Shown: piece after piece, positions 39,685 through 49,645 of the stretch
How the letters are laid out: each line of letters begins with the position of its first letter
Numbering within the stretch: position 1 is the first letter of the stretch
NCBI RefSeq assembly: GCF_913773995.1
Contig: NZ_CAJYES010000245.1
Span: forward strand, 80,984-144,983
Length of the DNA stretch: 64,000 nucleotides
Source: an uncultured Pseudacidovorax sp.
GTDB taxonomy: Bacteria; Pseudomonadota; Gammaproteobacteria; Burkholderiales; Burkholderiaceae_C
Direction: 5' to 3'
Translations under genes and position numbers: made by a program
Notes under the pieces: generated by a model
The model's input: only the letters and a program-made list of their open reading frames with translations
What the model was told of the DNA's origin: nothing
Database searches by the model: none

Positions 39685-41805
39685 TCAAGAGCCCGGACGC
39701 CAGGCGGCGCGCAGGCGCTGGCGCAGGTCCAAGACCTCGGGCGGGACAGGGGCATGGGGCACGACGGGCGGTGGCGGCGGCCAGGTCACGCGGTCGAAAT
39801 GGTGCAGGTCCGCATCGGGGATGAAGCGGGTGCGGCCGGCGTACAGATGCCGGTCGCCGAAGCGCGATTGCTGCGTCACATGGAAGCGCTGCGGCACCAG
39901 CAGGTGCAGGTGCTCGCGGGCGCGGGTCATGGCGACGTAGAGCAGGCGCCGCTCCTCCTCCAGCTCGTGCGCCCCCTGCGCCACATCGGCCGGCATGCAG
40001 CCGTCGACCACGTTCAGCACATGCACCGAATTCCATTCCTGGCCCTTGGCGGAATGGATGGTCGAGAGGATGAGGTAGTCCTCATCCAGCAGCGGCGGAC
40101 CGGGCCGGTCACTGGTGGCGTCCGGCGGGTCGAGGGTCAGCTCGGTCAGGAAGCGCTCGCGCGACGCGTAGCCGCGGGCCAGTTCGGCCAGCTGCTGCAG
40201 ATCGCCCAGTCGCAGCGGCGCGGCCTCGTAAAGCCGCTCAAGGTGCGGCGCGTACCAGTCGATGGCAGTGGCGAGTTCCTGCGGCCAGCCCTCGCTGCCG
40301 GCCTTGAGCGCCTGCCAGGCGCGGGCGAAGTCCTGCCAGGCCTCGCGCACCATGGGCGGCGCGACGAAGGCGGCCAGCGCGGCGGCCGGGTCGGCGGCCG
40401 CCTGCATGGTGTCCATCAGCCGGCCGGCGGTGGCGGGACCGACGCCGGGAATCAGCTGCACCGTGCGGAAGCCCGCCAGCCGGCTGCGCGGGTTGTGCAC
40501 GAAGCGCATCAGCGCCAGCAGGTCCTTGACGTGCGCCGCCTCCAGGAATTTGAGGCCGCCGAACTTCACGAAAGGGATGTTGCGGCGCACCAGTTCCAGC
40601 TCCAGCGCGGCGCTGTGGCTGGCCGTGCGGAACAGCACCGCCTGCCGCTTGAGCGCCAAACCACCTTCGCGGTGGGCCAGCACGCGGTCGGCCACCCAGG
40701 TGGCCTGGTGGGCATCGTCCGGCACCAGCACTAGCTGCGGACGGCCGGCGCTGGGACGGTCGGTCCAGAGGCGCTTGGCATGGCGCTCCTGCGCATGGTC
40801 CATGACGGCATTGGCAGCGTCGAGGATGGGCGGCGTGCTGCGGTAGTTGCGCTCCAGCATGAGCACGCGTGCGGGCGGGTCGAAGGCGGCCGGAAAGTCG
40901 AGGATGTTGCGCACCGTCGCGCCGCGGAAGCCGTAGATGGCCTGGGCATCGTCGCCCACCGCCGTGACGCCGCGGCCGTCGGGCTTGAGGCGGCGCAGGA
41001 TCTCGTCCTGCAGCCGATTGGTGTCCTGGTACTCGTCCACCAGCACATGATCGAAGCGGGCGCTCACCTGTGCGGCAAGGCTCGGCTCTTCCATCATCGT
41101 GGCCCAGGCGAGCAGCAGGTCGTCGAAGTCCAGCGCGTTCTGCTGGGCCTTGGCGTCCACATAGTCGGCGAACAGCGCGGTGAGCTGTTCCTGCCATTCG
41201 GCGCACCAGGTGAAGGACTGGCGCAGCACCTCTGCCAGCGGCAGCCGGGTGTTGACCACGCGCGAGTAGATGGCCAAGCAAGTGCCCTTGAGGGGAAAGC
41301 GCCGGGCCGTCTGCGACAGGCCGCGGGCGTGACGCACCCAGCCCATCAGGTCCTCGGCATCGCCGCGGTCGTGGACGGTGAAGTCCGGGTCCAGCCCAAG
41401 CTGGGCCGCATGGTCCCGCAGCAGCCGGGCGCCGACGCCGTGGAAGGTGCCGGCCCAGGGCAGCGCCGGCAGGCTGCCTTCGGCCAGGCCCAGCACGCGG
41501 GCGGCGACCAGGCCGGCGCGGCGGGTCAGCTCCTGCGCCGCGCGGCGCGAGAAGGTCAGCAGCAGGATGCGCTGCGAGTCGGCGCCCGCCGCCAGCAGGT
41601 GAGCGACGCGGTGGGCCAGGGTGCTGGTCTTGCCGGCGCCGGCTCCCGCGATGACCAGCAGCGGCCCGCCGGGCGCCGCGCGCTCGCCGACGCCGTGCAG
41701 GACGGCCGCCCGCTGCTCGTCGTTGAGCCCGGCCAGGGCCGCTTCCAGGCGCCCGGCCACGGTGTCGGCGGCGCCCGTCGACGCTTCGTTCACAAGGGTG
41801 GACAT
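39685..41805 (-). CDS. UvrD/Rep-family ATP-dependent DNA helicase
   Basis: This superfamily-1A 3'-5' helicase is predicted to unwind DNA in repair or replication restart. The 706-residue product has the ordered SF1 motifs: Walker A AGAGAGKTSTLAHR, motif Ia LLTFSRRAAQEL, motif II LVDEYQDTN, motif III GDDAQAIYGFRGA, motif IV RNYRST, motif V TIHSAKGQEW and motif VI YVAMTRARE. It is more diverged than the canonical uvrD (FSRRAAQEL instead of FTNKAA-type motif Ia), so it is probably an additional family member. ATG 41805 was chosen; ATGs further upstream (41832, 41868) are possible. It is divergent from corA, with about 250 bases between starts. Confidence 0.92.
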   Translation of the reverse strand: MSTLVNEASTGAADTVAGRLEAALAGLNDEQRAAVLHGVGERAAPGGPLLVIAGAGAGKTSTLAHRVAHLLAAGADSQRILLLTFSRRAAQELTRRAGLVAARVLGLAEGSLPALPWAGTFHGVGARLLRDHAAQLGLDPDFTVHDRGDAEDLMGWVRHARGLSQTARRFPLKGTCLAIYSRVVNTRLPLAEVLRQSFTWCAEWQEQLTALFADYVDAKAQQNALDFDDLLLAWATMMEEPSLAAQVSARFDHVLVDEYQDTNRLQDEILRRLKPDGRGVTAVGDDAQAIYGFRGATVRNILDFPAAFDPPARVLMLERNYRSTPPILDAANAVMDHAQERHAKRLWTDRPSAGRPQLVLVPDDAHQATWVADRVLAHREGGLALKRQAVLFRTASHSAALELELVRRNIPFVKFGGLKFLEAAHVKDLLALMRFVHNPRSRLAGFRTVQLIPGVGPATAGRLMDTMQAAADPAAALAAFVAPPMVREAWQDFARAWQALKAGSEGWPQELATAIDWYAPHLERLYEAAPLRLGDLQQLAELARGYASRERFLTELTLDPPDATSDRPGPPLLDEDYLILSTIHSAKGQEWNSVHVLNVVDGCMPADVAQGAHELEEERRLLYVAMTRAREHLHLLVPQRFHVTQQSRFGDRHLYAGRTRFIPDADLHHFDRVTWPPPPPVVPHAPVPPEVLDLRQRLRAAWRPGS

Positions 41806-42054
41806 GAAGCCACAAATGTACTGGATGCCCATCCAGATCGGGGCATTCCACGCCCTGCTGCGGTGCATAATCGCGCCCGCTGCTTTACCGGAGTACCGAC
41901 CTTGGACACCTCCCCGTCTCGGCAGCTTTCAGCTCCCTTCTGACCTTCGCGTCGCGCGTGCCGGCCGGTGCGCGGGTGGCGGGCTGAAAGCGCCCCCTAC
42001 CCCCCAACCGCCGCCTCTCGTCCCGCAACGCCTTCGCTTTCAGGGGAGCACGCC

Positions 42055-43041
42055 ATGCTCAACATCTTCACGCTCGCCAACGGCCGCCTCGTCCAGGAGG
42101 AAATCGAGTCGCTGGAGGAGCTGTCCCGCTTCCAGCCGATCTGGGTCGACCTGGAGTCGCCCAGCCCGGACGAGAAGCGCTGGGTCAAGCAGTACTACGG
42201 CCTGTCCATTCCCGAGGACGTGACCGACGAGGACATCGAGGAATCGGCACGCTTCTACGAAGAGGACAACGGCGACCTGCATGTGCGCAGCGACTTCTTG
42301 ATCGCCGACGCCGACGAGCCGCGCAGCGTGCGCGTGGCCTTCATCCTCAACCAGCACAACGCCGAACTGAAGAGCCGCGGCGTGCTGTTCTCGATCCACG
42401 ACGAGGACGTGCCCGTCTTCCGCCTGCTGCGCATGCGCGCCCGCCGGGCACCGGGGCTGATCGAGGACGCCAAGGAGGTGCTGCTCAAGCTCTTCGACGC
42501 CGACGCCGAGTACTCGGCCGACACGCTCGAAGGCATCTACGACGAGCTCGAAGCCGCCGGCAACCTGGTGCTCAAGGGCAACGTGAGCGACGAGATCGCG
42601 GGCGAGGTGCTGGGCCTGATCGCCCGCCAGGAAGACCTGAACGGCCGCATCCGCCGCAACGTGATGGACACCCGCCGCGCCGTGAGCTTCATGATGCGCA
42701 GCCGCATGCTCAACGCCGACCAGTTCGAGGAGGCCCGGCAGATCCTGCGCGACATCGAGTCGCTGGACAGCCACACCGCCTTCCTGTTCGACAAGATCAA
42801 CTTCCTGATGGACGCCACGGTCGGCTTCATCAACATCAACCAGAACAAGATCATCAAGATCTTCTCGGTGGCCAGCGTGGCGCTGCTGCCGCCGACGCTG
42901 ATCGCCAGCATCTACGGCATGAACTTCAAGTTCATGCCGGAGCTGGAGTGGAGCCTGGGGTATCCGTACGTGCTGCTGCTGATGGCAGCCAGCGCCGTCG
43001 GGCCGATGCTCTATTTCCGTAAAAGAGGCTGGTTGAAGTAG
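42055..43041 (+). CDS. corA: CorA magnesium/cobalt transporter
   Basis: CorA is a pentameric inner-membrane channel for Mg2+, also passing Co2+ and Ni2+. The 328-residue product has a large cytoplasmic domain, then two C-terminal transmembrane helices. The signature YGMNF follows the first helix (IFSVASVALLPPTLIASI), and a short basic C-terminus (FRKRGWLK) completes it. The ATG at 42055 is preceded by GGGGAG. A CATAAT at 41866-41871 could be part of its promoter, but no good -35 is visible. It is divergent from the helicase gene and convergent with metH. The family is clear; ion preference is not readable. Confidence 0.95.
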   Translation: MLNIFTLANGRLVQEEIESLEELSRFQPIWVDLESPSPDEKRWVKQYYGLSIPEDVTDEDIEESARFYEEDNGDLHVRSDFLIADADEPRSVRVAFILNQHNAELKSRGVLFSIHDEDVPVFRLLRMRARRAPGLIEDAKEVLLKLFDADAEYSADTLEGIYDELEAAGNLVLKGNVSDEIAGEVLGLIARQEDLNGRIRRNVMDTRRAVSFMMRSRMLNADQFEEARQILRDIESLDSHTAFLFDKINFLMDATVGFININQNKIIKIFSVASVALLPPTLIASIYGMNFKFMPELEWSLGYPYVLLLMAASAVGPMLYFRKRGWLK

Positions 43042-43171
43042 GCCCACCCCCGTGGCGCCTGCGGTGCCTCCCCCACAAGGGGGCGCACGCAGCGGCCTGG
43101 CAAAGCCGGTTCCGCGGGTGCTCCCGCGTGGCCTGCTCCGCGGCCCGATGTCGGGATGTCCGGGCAGGCGC

Positions 43172-44248
43172 TCAGGCGGCTTCCCGATAGAAGCGCGCGC
43201 CCTGCACGCCGCGCGGGGTCACGGGGCCCACGGCGGCGCCGATGGCGGCGATGTGGTCGGGGGTGGTGCCGCAGCAGCCGCCGACGATGTTGACTAGGCC
43301 CTCGGCCGCGAATTCGTGCACCAGGCGCGAGGTGACGTCGGGCGTTTCGTCGAAGCCGGTCTCGCTCATGGGGTTGGGCAGGCCCGCGTTGGGGTAGCAG
43401 CTGATGAAGGTGTCGGTCGCCACGCGGTTGAGCTCCTGCACGTAGGGCCGCATCAGCGCGGCGCCCAGGGCGCAGTTCAGGCCCACGGCCAGGGGACGCG
43501 CATGGCGCACGCTGTGCCAGAAGGCGGTGACGGTCTGGCCGCTCAGGATGCGGCCCGAGGCGTCGGTGACGGTGCCGCTGATGATGATCGGCAGGCATTC
43601 GCCGCTGGCCGCAAAGTACTCGTCGATGGCGAAGAGCGCGGCCTTGGCGTTGAGGGTGTCGAAGATGGTCTCGACCAGCAGCACGTCCGACCCGGCTTCC
43701 ACCAGCGCAGCGGTCTGCGCGTAGTAGGCGGCGCGCAGCGTCTCGAAGTCGATGTTGCGTGCGCCCGGGTCGTTCACGTCGGGGCTGATGCTGGCGGTGC
43801 GCGGCGTCGGGCCCAGGGCGCCGGCCACAAAACGCGGCTTGTCCGGCGTGCTGAACTTGTCGCAGGCCTCGCGCGCCAGCCAGGCGCTGGCCAGGTTCAT
43901 CTCGCGCGCCAGGTCGGCCATGTCGTAGTCCTCCTGCGCGATGGTGGTGGCGCCGAAGGTGTTGGTCTCGATCAGGTCGGCGCCGGCCGCCAGGTAGCCC
44001 TCGTGGATGTCGCGGATGACGTCGGGGCGGGTGAGGGACAGCAGCTCGTTGTTGCCCTTCACGTCCTTGTGGAAGTCCTTGAAGCGGTCGCCCACGGCGC
44101 CGGGGCCGCTGTAGCCCTCGCCGCGGTACTGCGCTTCATTGAGCTTGAACCGCTGGATCATGGTGCCCATGGCCCCGTCGAGGATGGCAATGCGCTGGGC
44201 CAGGATGGCGGGCAGCTGCTGGGCGCGGGTGTAGGGGGGCAGATTCAT
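43172..44248 (-). CDS. metH: Methionine synthase, N-terminal homocysteine-binding module (split MetH)
   Basis: In cobalamin-dependent methionine synthase this module binds and activates homocysteine through zinc. The 358-residue product consists only of this (beta/alpha)8 domain: [33 protein letters not shown], then the zinc cysteines in VGLNCALGA and [12 protein letters not shown]. The pterin-, B12- and activation domains are absent, and the next gene on this strand is unrelated, so they must be encoded elsewhere. Split metH genes are known in Burkholderiales. A stand-alone homocysteine S-methyltransferase is the alternative, but the [20 protein letters not shown] start is MetH-type. A TACAAT lies only seven bases before the ATG. 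Confidence 0.9.
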   Translation of the reverse strand: MNLPPYTRAQQLPAILAQRIAILDGAMGTMIQRFKLNEAQYRGEGYSGPGAVGDRFKDFHKDVKGNNELLSLTRPDVIRDIHEGYLAAGADLIETNTFGATTIAQEDYDMADLAREMNLASAWLAREACDKFSTPDKPRFVAGALGPTPRTASISPDVNDPGARNIDFETLRAAYYAQTAALVEAGSDVLLVETIFDTLNAKAALFAIDEYFAASGECLPIIISGTVTDASGRILSGQTVTAFWHSVRHARPLAVGLNCALGAALMRPYVQELNRVATDTFISCYPNAGLPNPMSETGFDETPDVTSRLVHEFAAEGLVNIVGGCCGTTPDHIAAIGAAVGPVTPRGVQGARFYREAA

Positions 44249-44327
44249 GGGGATGATTGTAAAAATCCGGCGCCCCCGGCGACGAACCGATCAGCGCGCC
44301 AACTTCTTCACATTCTTATGTGGCTAT

Positions 44328-44356
44328 TTGTTAACTTTTTGTGACATGGATATTCC
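44328..44356 (+). promoter_or_regulatory. Possible sigma-70 promoter for the GGDEF gene
   Basis: TTGTTA (44328-44333) and TATTCC (44351-44356) are 17 bases apart in an unusually AT-rich stretch of the 169-base metH/GGDEF divergent gap, about 60 bases upstream of the GGDEF start codon. The -35 fits well; the -10 fits only in its first three bases. Confidence 0.35.
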
Positions 44357-44417
44357 AGCGCTCTAACACTCGGAGCTTGCAGGGAGGGCTCATCCACGCT
44401 GCCCTTTCCCCCCGACC

Positions 44418-45833
44418 ATGCTCTGGCCCATGTCCCGACTCCGCCATTTGCCCCATCCCCCCGCCTGGGCCGGCCTCGCACTGCTGACCTTCCTGGGCTG
44501 CATCGTGGGCATCCTTGCCCGGCCGATCGGCTTCCTTTCGGCCTTCTGGCCAGCCAATGCGCTGCTGCTGGGCCTGCTGGTGCGCTACCCGCAGCTCGGC
44601 CAGCGGGCGTCGTCCTGGGTCGCGGGCGCCGCCGGCTTCGTGCTGGCCGACCTGTGCACCGGCTCTCCACCCGTTATGGCGCTGTGGCTCAACAGCGCCA
44701 ACATGTTCGACGTCGCCGTAGGCTGGCTCCTGCTGCGGCGGCTGGACCAGCCGACCCTCCGCTTGCAGCGCACGACCTCGCCGCTGTATCTGCTGCTCGC
44801 CGCCACGGCCGCCAGCGCGGCCGGGGCCCTGGTCGGTTGCGGCGCAGGGCCGGCGTACTTCTCCACGCCATGGGCCGAAATGGCGGCACTGTGGTTCAGC
44901 GCCGAGCTGATGAATTACTTGCTGCTGCTGCCCCTGGTCCTGGCCGCCCCGCATGCCGACGATCCGGCGCCAGTAGTGCCTGCGCGCAGACAGTCCAGCG
45001 CCTTGAGAGCGGCCCCCCTTGCCGCTCTTCTGGCCGGCGAAGGCATCCGCGCACTGGTCGGCGGACCCGGCGCATTGGTATTCGCCGTACCCGGCCTGCT
45101 GTGGTGCGCCATGAACTACCGGATATTCACCACCTCCCTACTGTCAGCCACCATCTGTACATGGACACTGGCCGCGGTGGCGCTGGGCCTCTTCGACCTC
45201 AACTTCACGCCCGCCCATGCCGACGAGGTGCTGTCGCTGCGCGTTGGCGTCTCTCTGCTGGCCCTGGGCCCCCTTGCCGTGGCCTGCGCCAACGCGGCGG
45301 GGGCCGAGACGCTGCGCCGCCTCGACCATGCCGTGCGGCACGACGGCCTGACCGGGGCACTTGCTCGCCACGCCCTGATGGAGCACGGCGAGCGCGGCCT
45401 GGAGCGCGCCCGGGCCGATGGCGCCGGCATGGCCGTGTTGATGATCGATGCGGATCACTTCAAGCAGATCAACGACCGCCATGGCCACCATGTGGGTGAC
45501 GAGGTGCTGCGTGCCCTCACCCGCGTGACCGCCGCAGCCCTGCGTCCACAGGACCGTCTGGGCCGCATCGGCGGCGAGGAATTCGCCGTGGTGCTGCCCA
45601 GCGTGTCGCCCCCGGAGGCTGAGGCCATCGCGGAGCGCCTGCGTTCCCAGGTCGCAGCCGAGGCGCTGGCGTTCGATGCACAGGGCCAAAGCCTCTACGC
45701 CACACTGAGCATTGGCGTGGCGCACACGGCCCGGATGGATGACTCGGTGGACATGGGCCGGCTGCTGCGCGCCGCGGACGCCGCGCTGTACCGCGCCAAG
45801 GCCGACGGCCGCAACCGGACCGCATTGGCCTGA
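44418..45833 (+). CDS. Membrane-bound diguanylate cyclase (MASE1-like sensor plus GGDEF)
   Basis: This is predicted to make the second messenger cyclic di-GMP in response to an unknown membrane signal. The 471-residue product has about eight hydrophobic segments in its first 280 residues; FWPANALLLGLL and the overall layout resemble MASE1 sensor domains. A C-terminal GGDEF domain follows (RHDGLTGALARHAL, IDADHFKQINDRHGHHVGDEVL) with an intact active-site GGEEF. An RxxD inhibitory site (RPQD) lies five residues before GGEEF, so product feedback inhibition is likely. No EAL domain is present. The start may be ATG 44418 or 44430. It points towards recC, but no coupling is evident. Confidence 0.92.
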   Translation: MLWPMSRLRHLPHPPAWAGLALLTFLGCIVGILARPIGFLSAFWPANALLLGLLVRYPQLGQRASSWVAGAAGFVLADLCTGSPPVMALWLNSANMFDVAVGWLLLRRLDQPTLRLQRTTSPLYLLLAATAASAAGALVGCGAGPAYFSTPWAEMAALWFSAELMNYLLLLPLVLAAPHADDPAPVVPARRQSSALRAAPLAALLAGEGIRALVGGPGALVFAVPGLLWCAMNYRIFTTSLLSATICTWTLAAVALGLFDLNFTPAHADEVLSLRVGVSLLALGPLAVACANAAGAETLRRLDHAVRHDGLTGALARHALMEHGERGLERARADGAGMAVLMIDADHFKQINDRHGHHVGDEVLRALTRVTAAALRPQDRLGRIGGEEFAVVLPSVSPPEAEAIAERLRSQVAAEALAFDAQGQSLYATLSIGVAHTARMDDSVDMGRLLRAADAALYRAKADGRNRTALA

Positions 45834-45937
45834 AAAGGCGCGCGCCCTCGAGCTGCGCGCCCCACCCGGACAAACGCGCACCCGCCACCGGGTCGCGGCG
45901 GATGGTGATACTCACGAGCCTCCCGTCCGCCCGCCCG

Positions 45938-48900
45938 ATGTCCGCTCACGCCTCCTCGCCCCCCCTGCAGCCCGGCCTGATGGTCCTGCACGGCAACCGG
46001 CCGGAGGACCTGCGACAGCTGCTCGTGGCCTGGCTGGCGCGGCATCCGCTGGCGCCGCTGGAGGACGAGGTGGTGCTGGTGCAGAGCAACGGCATCGCGC
46101 AGTGGCTCAAGCTGGCGCTGGCGGCCGATCCGGCGCGCGGCGGGCTGGGCATCACGGCGGCCTTCGACGTGCAGCTGCCCGCGCAGTTTCTGTGGCGGGC
46201 CTACCGCGCGGTGCTGGGCGCGGGCACCGTGCCCGAGCGCTCGCCGCTCGACGAGGCGCCGCTCGCCTGGCGGCTGATGCGCCTGCTGCCCGCGCTCACC
46301 GCCCGCGCGGCCGAGACCGACGCCCGCTTCGCACCGCTCGCCCGCTTCCTGGCCCACGACCCCGACCTGCGCAAGTGCCACCAGCTCGCGCTGCGGCTTG
46401 CCGATCTGTTCGACCAGTACCAGGTCTACCGCGCCGACTGGCTGCAGGACTGGGCCGCCGGGCACGACCAGCTGCAGACGCTGCGCGGCGGCACCCGCCC
46501 GCTGCCCGAGGACCAGCACTGGCAGGCCCGCCTGTGGCGCGCCCTGCTCGACGATCTGGACGGCCGCGCACCGGCTGATGCGACGCAGGGCCTGGCGGGC
46601 AGCCGCGCCGGCGTGCACCAGCGCTTCATCGACGCCCTGGCCGCGCACGAGGGCCCGCCGCCCATCGGCCTGCCGCGGCGGGTGATCGTCTTCGGCATCT
46701 CCGCCCTGCCCGCGCAGACGCTGCAGGCGCTGGCCGCCCTGGCCCGGCATGCGCAGGTGATGCTCTTCGTGCACAACCCCTGCCGCCACCACTGGACCGA
46801 CATCGTGGCCGACCAGGACCTGCTGCGCGGCGCCTACCGCCGCCAGGCGCGCCGCCCCGGCATGCCGGCCGTGCTGGACGAGGCCGCGCTGCACCAGCAT
46901 GCCCATCCGCTGCTGGCCGCCTGGGGCAAGCAGGGCCGGGACTACCTGCACCTGATTGACGGCTTCGACGAACCCGACCGCTACCGCGGCGCCTGGGCCG
47001 GCATCGGCGGCGGGCGCATCGACCTCTTCAGCGACGACGCGCCGCCCGCGCACAGCCTGCTGCGCCAGCTGCAGGACGACATCCTGGAATTGCGCCCGCT
47101 GGCCGAGACGCGCGAGCGCTGGCCCGCCGTCGACCCCGCACGCGACGCTTCGCTGCGCTTCCACACCGCCCATTCGCCGCAGCGCGAGGTGGAGGTGCTG
47201 CACGACCAGCTGCTGGCCCGCTTCGATGCCGACCCTACGCTGCAGCCGCGCGACGTGATCGTGATGCTGCCGGACGTGGATGCCTACGCGCCCCACATCG
47301 AGGCCGTCTTCGGCCGGCTGACGCGCAGCGACCCACGGCACATTCCCTTCACCGTCGCCGACCAGGGCCAGCGCGGGCGCGAGCCGCTGCTGGTGGCCCT
47401 CGAAGCGCTGCTGGCCCTGCCCGACAGCCGCTTCGCCGCCAGCGACGTGCTGGACCTGCTCGAAGTGCAGGCCGTGCGCGAGCGCTTCGGCCTGACGGAA
47501 GACGCCCTGCCCGTGCTCAAACGCTGGATCGAGGGCGCTGGCGTGCGCTGGGGCCTGGATGCCGATCAGCGCGCGCAGCAGGGCCTGGGCGCCGCGGGCG
47601 AGGCCAACAGCTGGCGCTTCGGCCTGCAGCGCATGCTGCTGGGCTATGCCGCCGGCGACGGCGAGGCCTTCGACGGCATCGCGCCCTTCGACGAGGTGGG
47701 CGGGCTGGACGCTGCAGCCCTCGGCCCGCTCGCGGCGCTGCTGCGCGCGATGGAGGTCACGCTGGACACGCTGTCGCAGGATGACACGCCCACCGTCTGG
47801 GCCGAACGCCTGCGCGCGCTGCTGCAGCGCTTCTTCGCGCCGGTCACGCCGCGCGAGCAGGTGCGCGTGCAGGAACTGCTGCAGGGTCTGGACCGCTGGC
47901 TGGACGACTGCGCCGCCGCCGGCTTCGACGGGAAGCTGCCGCTGTCGGTGGTGCGCGAGACCTGGCTCGGCCAGCTGGGCAGCGGCGGGCTGGCCCAGCG
48001 CTTCCTCTCGGGCGGCGTCAGCTTCTGCACGCTGATGCCGATGCGGGCCATTCCCTTCCGCGTGGTCTGCCTGCTGGGCATGAACGACGGCGACTTCCCG
48101 CGCCCGGTCATGCGGGCCGACTTCGACCTGATGCGGGACGATTGGCGCCCCGGCGACCGTTCGCGCCGCGACGACGACCGCTACCTGTTGCTGGAGGCGC
48201 TGCTCTCCGCGCGCGAGCAGCTCTACCTGAGCTGGGTGGGCCGCGACGTGCGCGACCACAGCGCCCGCGCACCCAGCGTGCTGGTGGGCCAGTTGCGCGA
48301 CCACCTCGCCGCCGGCTGGCACCTGGCCGGCCGCGAGGACGACCGCGACGCGGTGCTGGCCGCATTGACCACCGAGCATCCGCTGCAGCCCTTCAGTCCG
48401 CGCTACTTCGCGCCCGAGGCGCCACGCGCGCCCGCCGTGGACGGCCTCTACACCTATGGCCGCGAATGGCAGGCGGCTCATTCCGCGCAACCGCCCGACC
48501 GCGACGATCAGTCCCTACCGCCCTGGCAGCCCGAGGAGCCCATCGCCCTGCGCCCGCTGGAGGACTTCCTCGCCCAACCCATCGAGGCCTTCTTCGCCCA
48601 GCGCCTGCATGTGCGCTTCGGCCCCGGCGCCGACGGCAGCGAGGATGCACTGGACGACGAGCTCTTCGCCCTGGGCGGCCTGGACAACTGGGCGCTGGAG
48701 CAGCAGCTGCGCCAGACCCTGCAGCCCTGGTGCGACGACCAGCCCAGCCCGGCCGCCGCACGCGCGGCGCTGGGTTCGACGCTGGCGCAGCAGGTCGACC
48801 GGCTGGCGAGCGAAGGCCGGTTGCCGCTGCAGGCCTTCGGCACCCTGGCCGGCCAGGGCCTGCAGCAGCGCGTGGCCCGCACCTTCGAGCATTACCTCAA

Positions 48901-49645
48901 GGCCTGCGAGGCCTGGCCCGAGGCCGAGGCCGAGCCGGTGCTGCTGCACTGGCGGCATGCGGACAGCGGGGTAGCGATCGAAGACGCACTGCCGCCGCGG
49001 CGGCTGCCGGCTGGCAGCGCGTCGCGCGGCGGACGCGATGACAGCAGCGAAGTCGGTGGTGGCAGCAAATCGACTGGCTACGCCGATGCCGCGTTGGATG
49101 CTGCGCGTGCAAATGCTCAGGCGGACTCGGGGGCTTCCGAGCCCGCCCGCCTCGTGCTGGCCCAGGGCCGCCTGCACAAGGGCAAGGAACTCGCCTGGCA
49201 CCACGTGGTCCGCCACTGGCCTGCCCACCTGGCGCTCAACTGGGCCGCCGGGCCCACGCGCACCGTGCTGGTCAGTGAGTCGGGCACGCTGGTGCTGCCG
49301 GCGCTGACGCGCGCCGATGCGAATGAGGCGCTGGGCCAGCTCGTCGAGGCCTGGCTCACCGGCCTGCGCCAGCCACTGCCGCTGGCCTGCCGCACCGGCT
49401 TCGCCGCGCTGGCCGAGGACATGGCCGGCCATGCCGCGCGCATGGCCTACGACGGCGGCATGCAGCGCCGGGGGGAATGCGAGCGGCCCGCCCTGGCCCG
49501 CGCCTATCCCGACTTCGCCGCCCTCGCCGCCGCCCGCACCGACGACGGCCGCGACCTGTTCGACTGGGCCCGGGCGCTGTACGGCCCCTTGTGGCGCAGC
49601 GTGCCCGCCGCCCGCCGCGGCGCCACGAGCGAGGCCGAGGCGTGA
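45938..49645 (+). CDS. recC: Exodeoxyribonuclease V, gamma subunit (RecC)
   Basis: RecC is the scaffold of the RecBCD helicase-nuclease that processes double-strand breaks and reads Chi sequences. The product of about 1235 residues has the recC signatures MVLHGNRPEDLRQLL near the start, EVVLVQSNGIAQWLKLALA, then MPMRAIPFRVVCLLGMNDGDFPR and the LRPLEDFLAQPIEAFFAQRL segment. An unusual Gly/Ser/Asp/Ala-rich insert (about bases 48990-49135) interrupts the C-terminal part, and its base composition is visibly less GC-rich. The start could also be ATG 45902. It is first in recC-recB-recD order. Its stop codon lies inside the first unit of a 9-bp tandem repeat that fills part of the gap before recB. 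Confidence 0.95.
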   Translation: MSAHASSPPLQPGLMVLHGNRPEDLRQLLVAWLARHPLAPLEDEVVLVQSNGIAQWLKLALAADPARGGLGITAAFDVQLPAQFLWRAYRAVLGAGTVPERSPLDEAPLAWRLMRLLPALTARAAETDARFAPLARFLAHDPDLRKCHQLALRLADLFDQYQVYRADWLQDWAAGHDQLQTLRGGTRPLPEDQHWQARLWRALLDDLDGRAPADATQGLAGSRAGVHQRFIDALAAHEGPPPIGLPRRVIVFGISALPAQTLQALAALARHAQVMLFVHNPCRHHWTDIVADQDLLRGAYRRQARRPGMPAVLDEAALHQHAHPLLAAWGKQGRDYLHLIDGFDEPDRYRGAWAGIGGGRIDLFSDDAPPAHSLLRQLQDDILELRPLAETRERWPAVDPARDASLRFHTAHSPQREVEVLHDQLLARFDADPTLQPRDVIVMLPDVDAYAPHIEAVFGRLTRSDPRHIPFTVADQGQRGREPLLVALEALLALPDSRFAASDVLDLLEVQAVRERFGLTEDALPVLKRWIEGAGVRWGLDADQRAQQGLGAAGEANSWRFGLQRMLLGYAAGDGEAFDGIAPFDEVGGLDAAALGPLAALLRAMEVTLDTLSQDDTPTVWAERLRALLQRFFAPVTPREQVRVQELLQGLDRWLDDCAAAGFDGKLPLSVVRETWLGQLGSGGLAQRFLSGGVSFCTLMPMRAIPFRVVCLLGMNDGDFPRPVMRADFDLMRDDWRPGDRSRRDDDRYLLLEALLSAREQLYLSWVGRDVRDHSARAPSVLVGQLRDHLAAGWHLAGREDDRDAVLAALTTEHPLQPFSPRYFAPEAPRAPAVDGLYTYGREWQAAHSAQPPDRDDQSLPPWQPEEPIALRPLEDFLAQPIEAFFAQRLHVRFGPGADGSEDALDDELFALGGLDNWALEQQLRQTLQPWCDDQPSPAAARAALGSTLAQQVDRLASEGRLPLQAFGTLAGQGLQQRVARTFEHYLKACEAWPEAEAEPVLLHWRHADSGVAIEDALPPRRLPAGSASRGGRDDSSEVGGGSKSTGYADAALDAARANAQADSGASEPARLVLAQGRLHKGKELAWHHVVRHWPAHLALNWAAGPTRTVLVSESGTLVLPALTRADANEALGQLVEAWLTGLRQPLPLACRTGFAALAEDMAGHAARMAYDGGMQRRGECERPALARAYPDFAALAAARTDDGRDLFDWARALYGPLWRSVPAARRGATSEAEA

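Noticed and set aside
45695..48490. A 931-codon minus-strand open frame
   Set aside because: It is antisense to recC and the end of the GGDEF gene, with no recognisable protein features.
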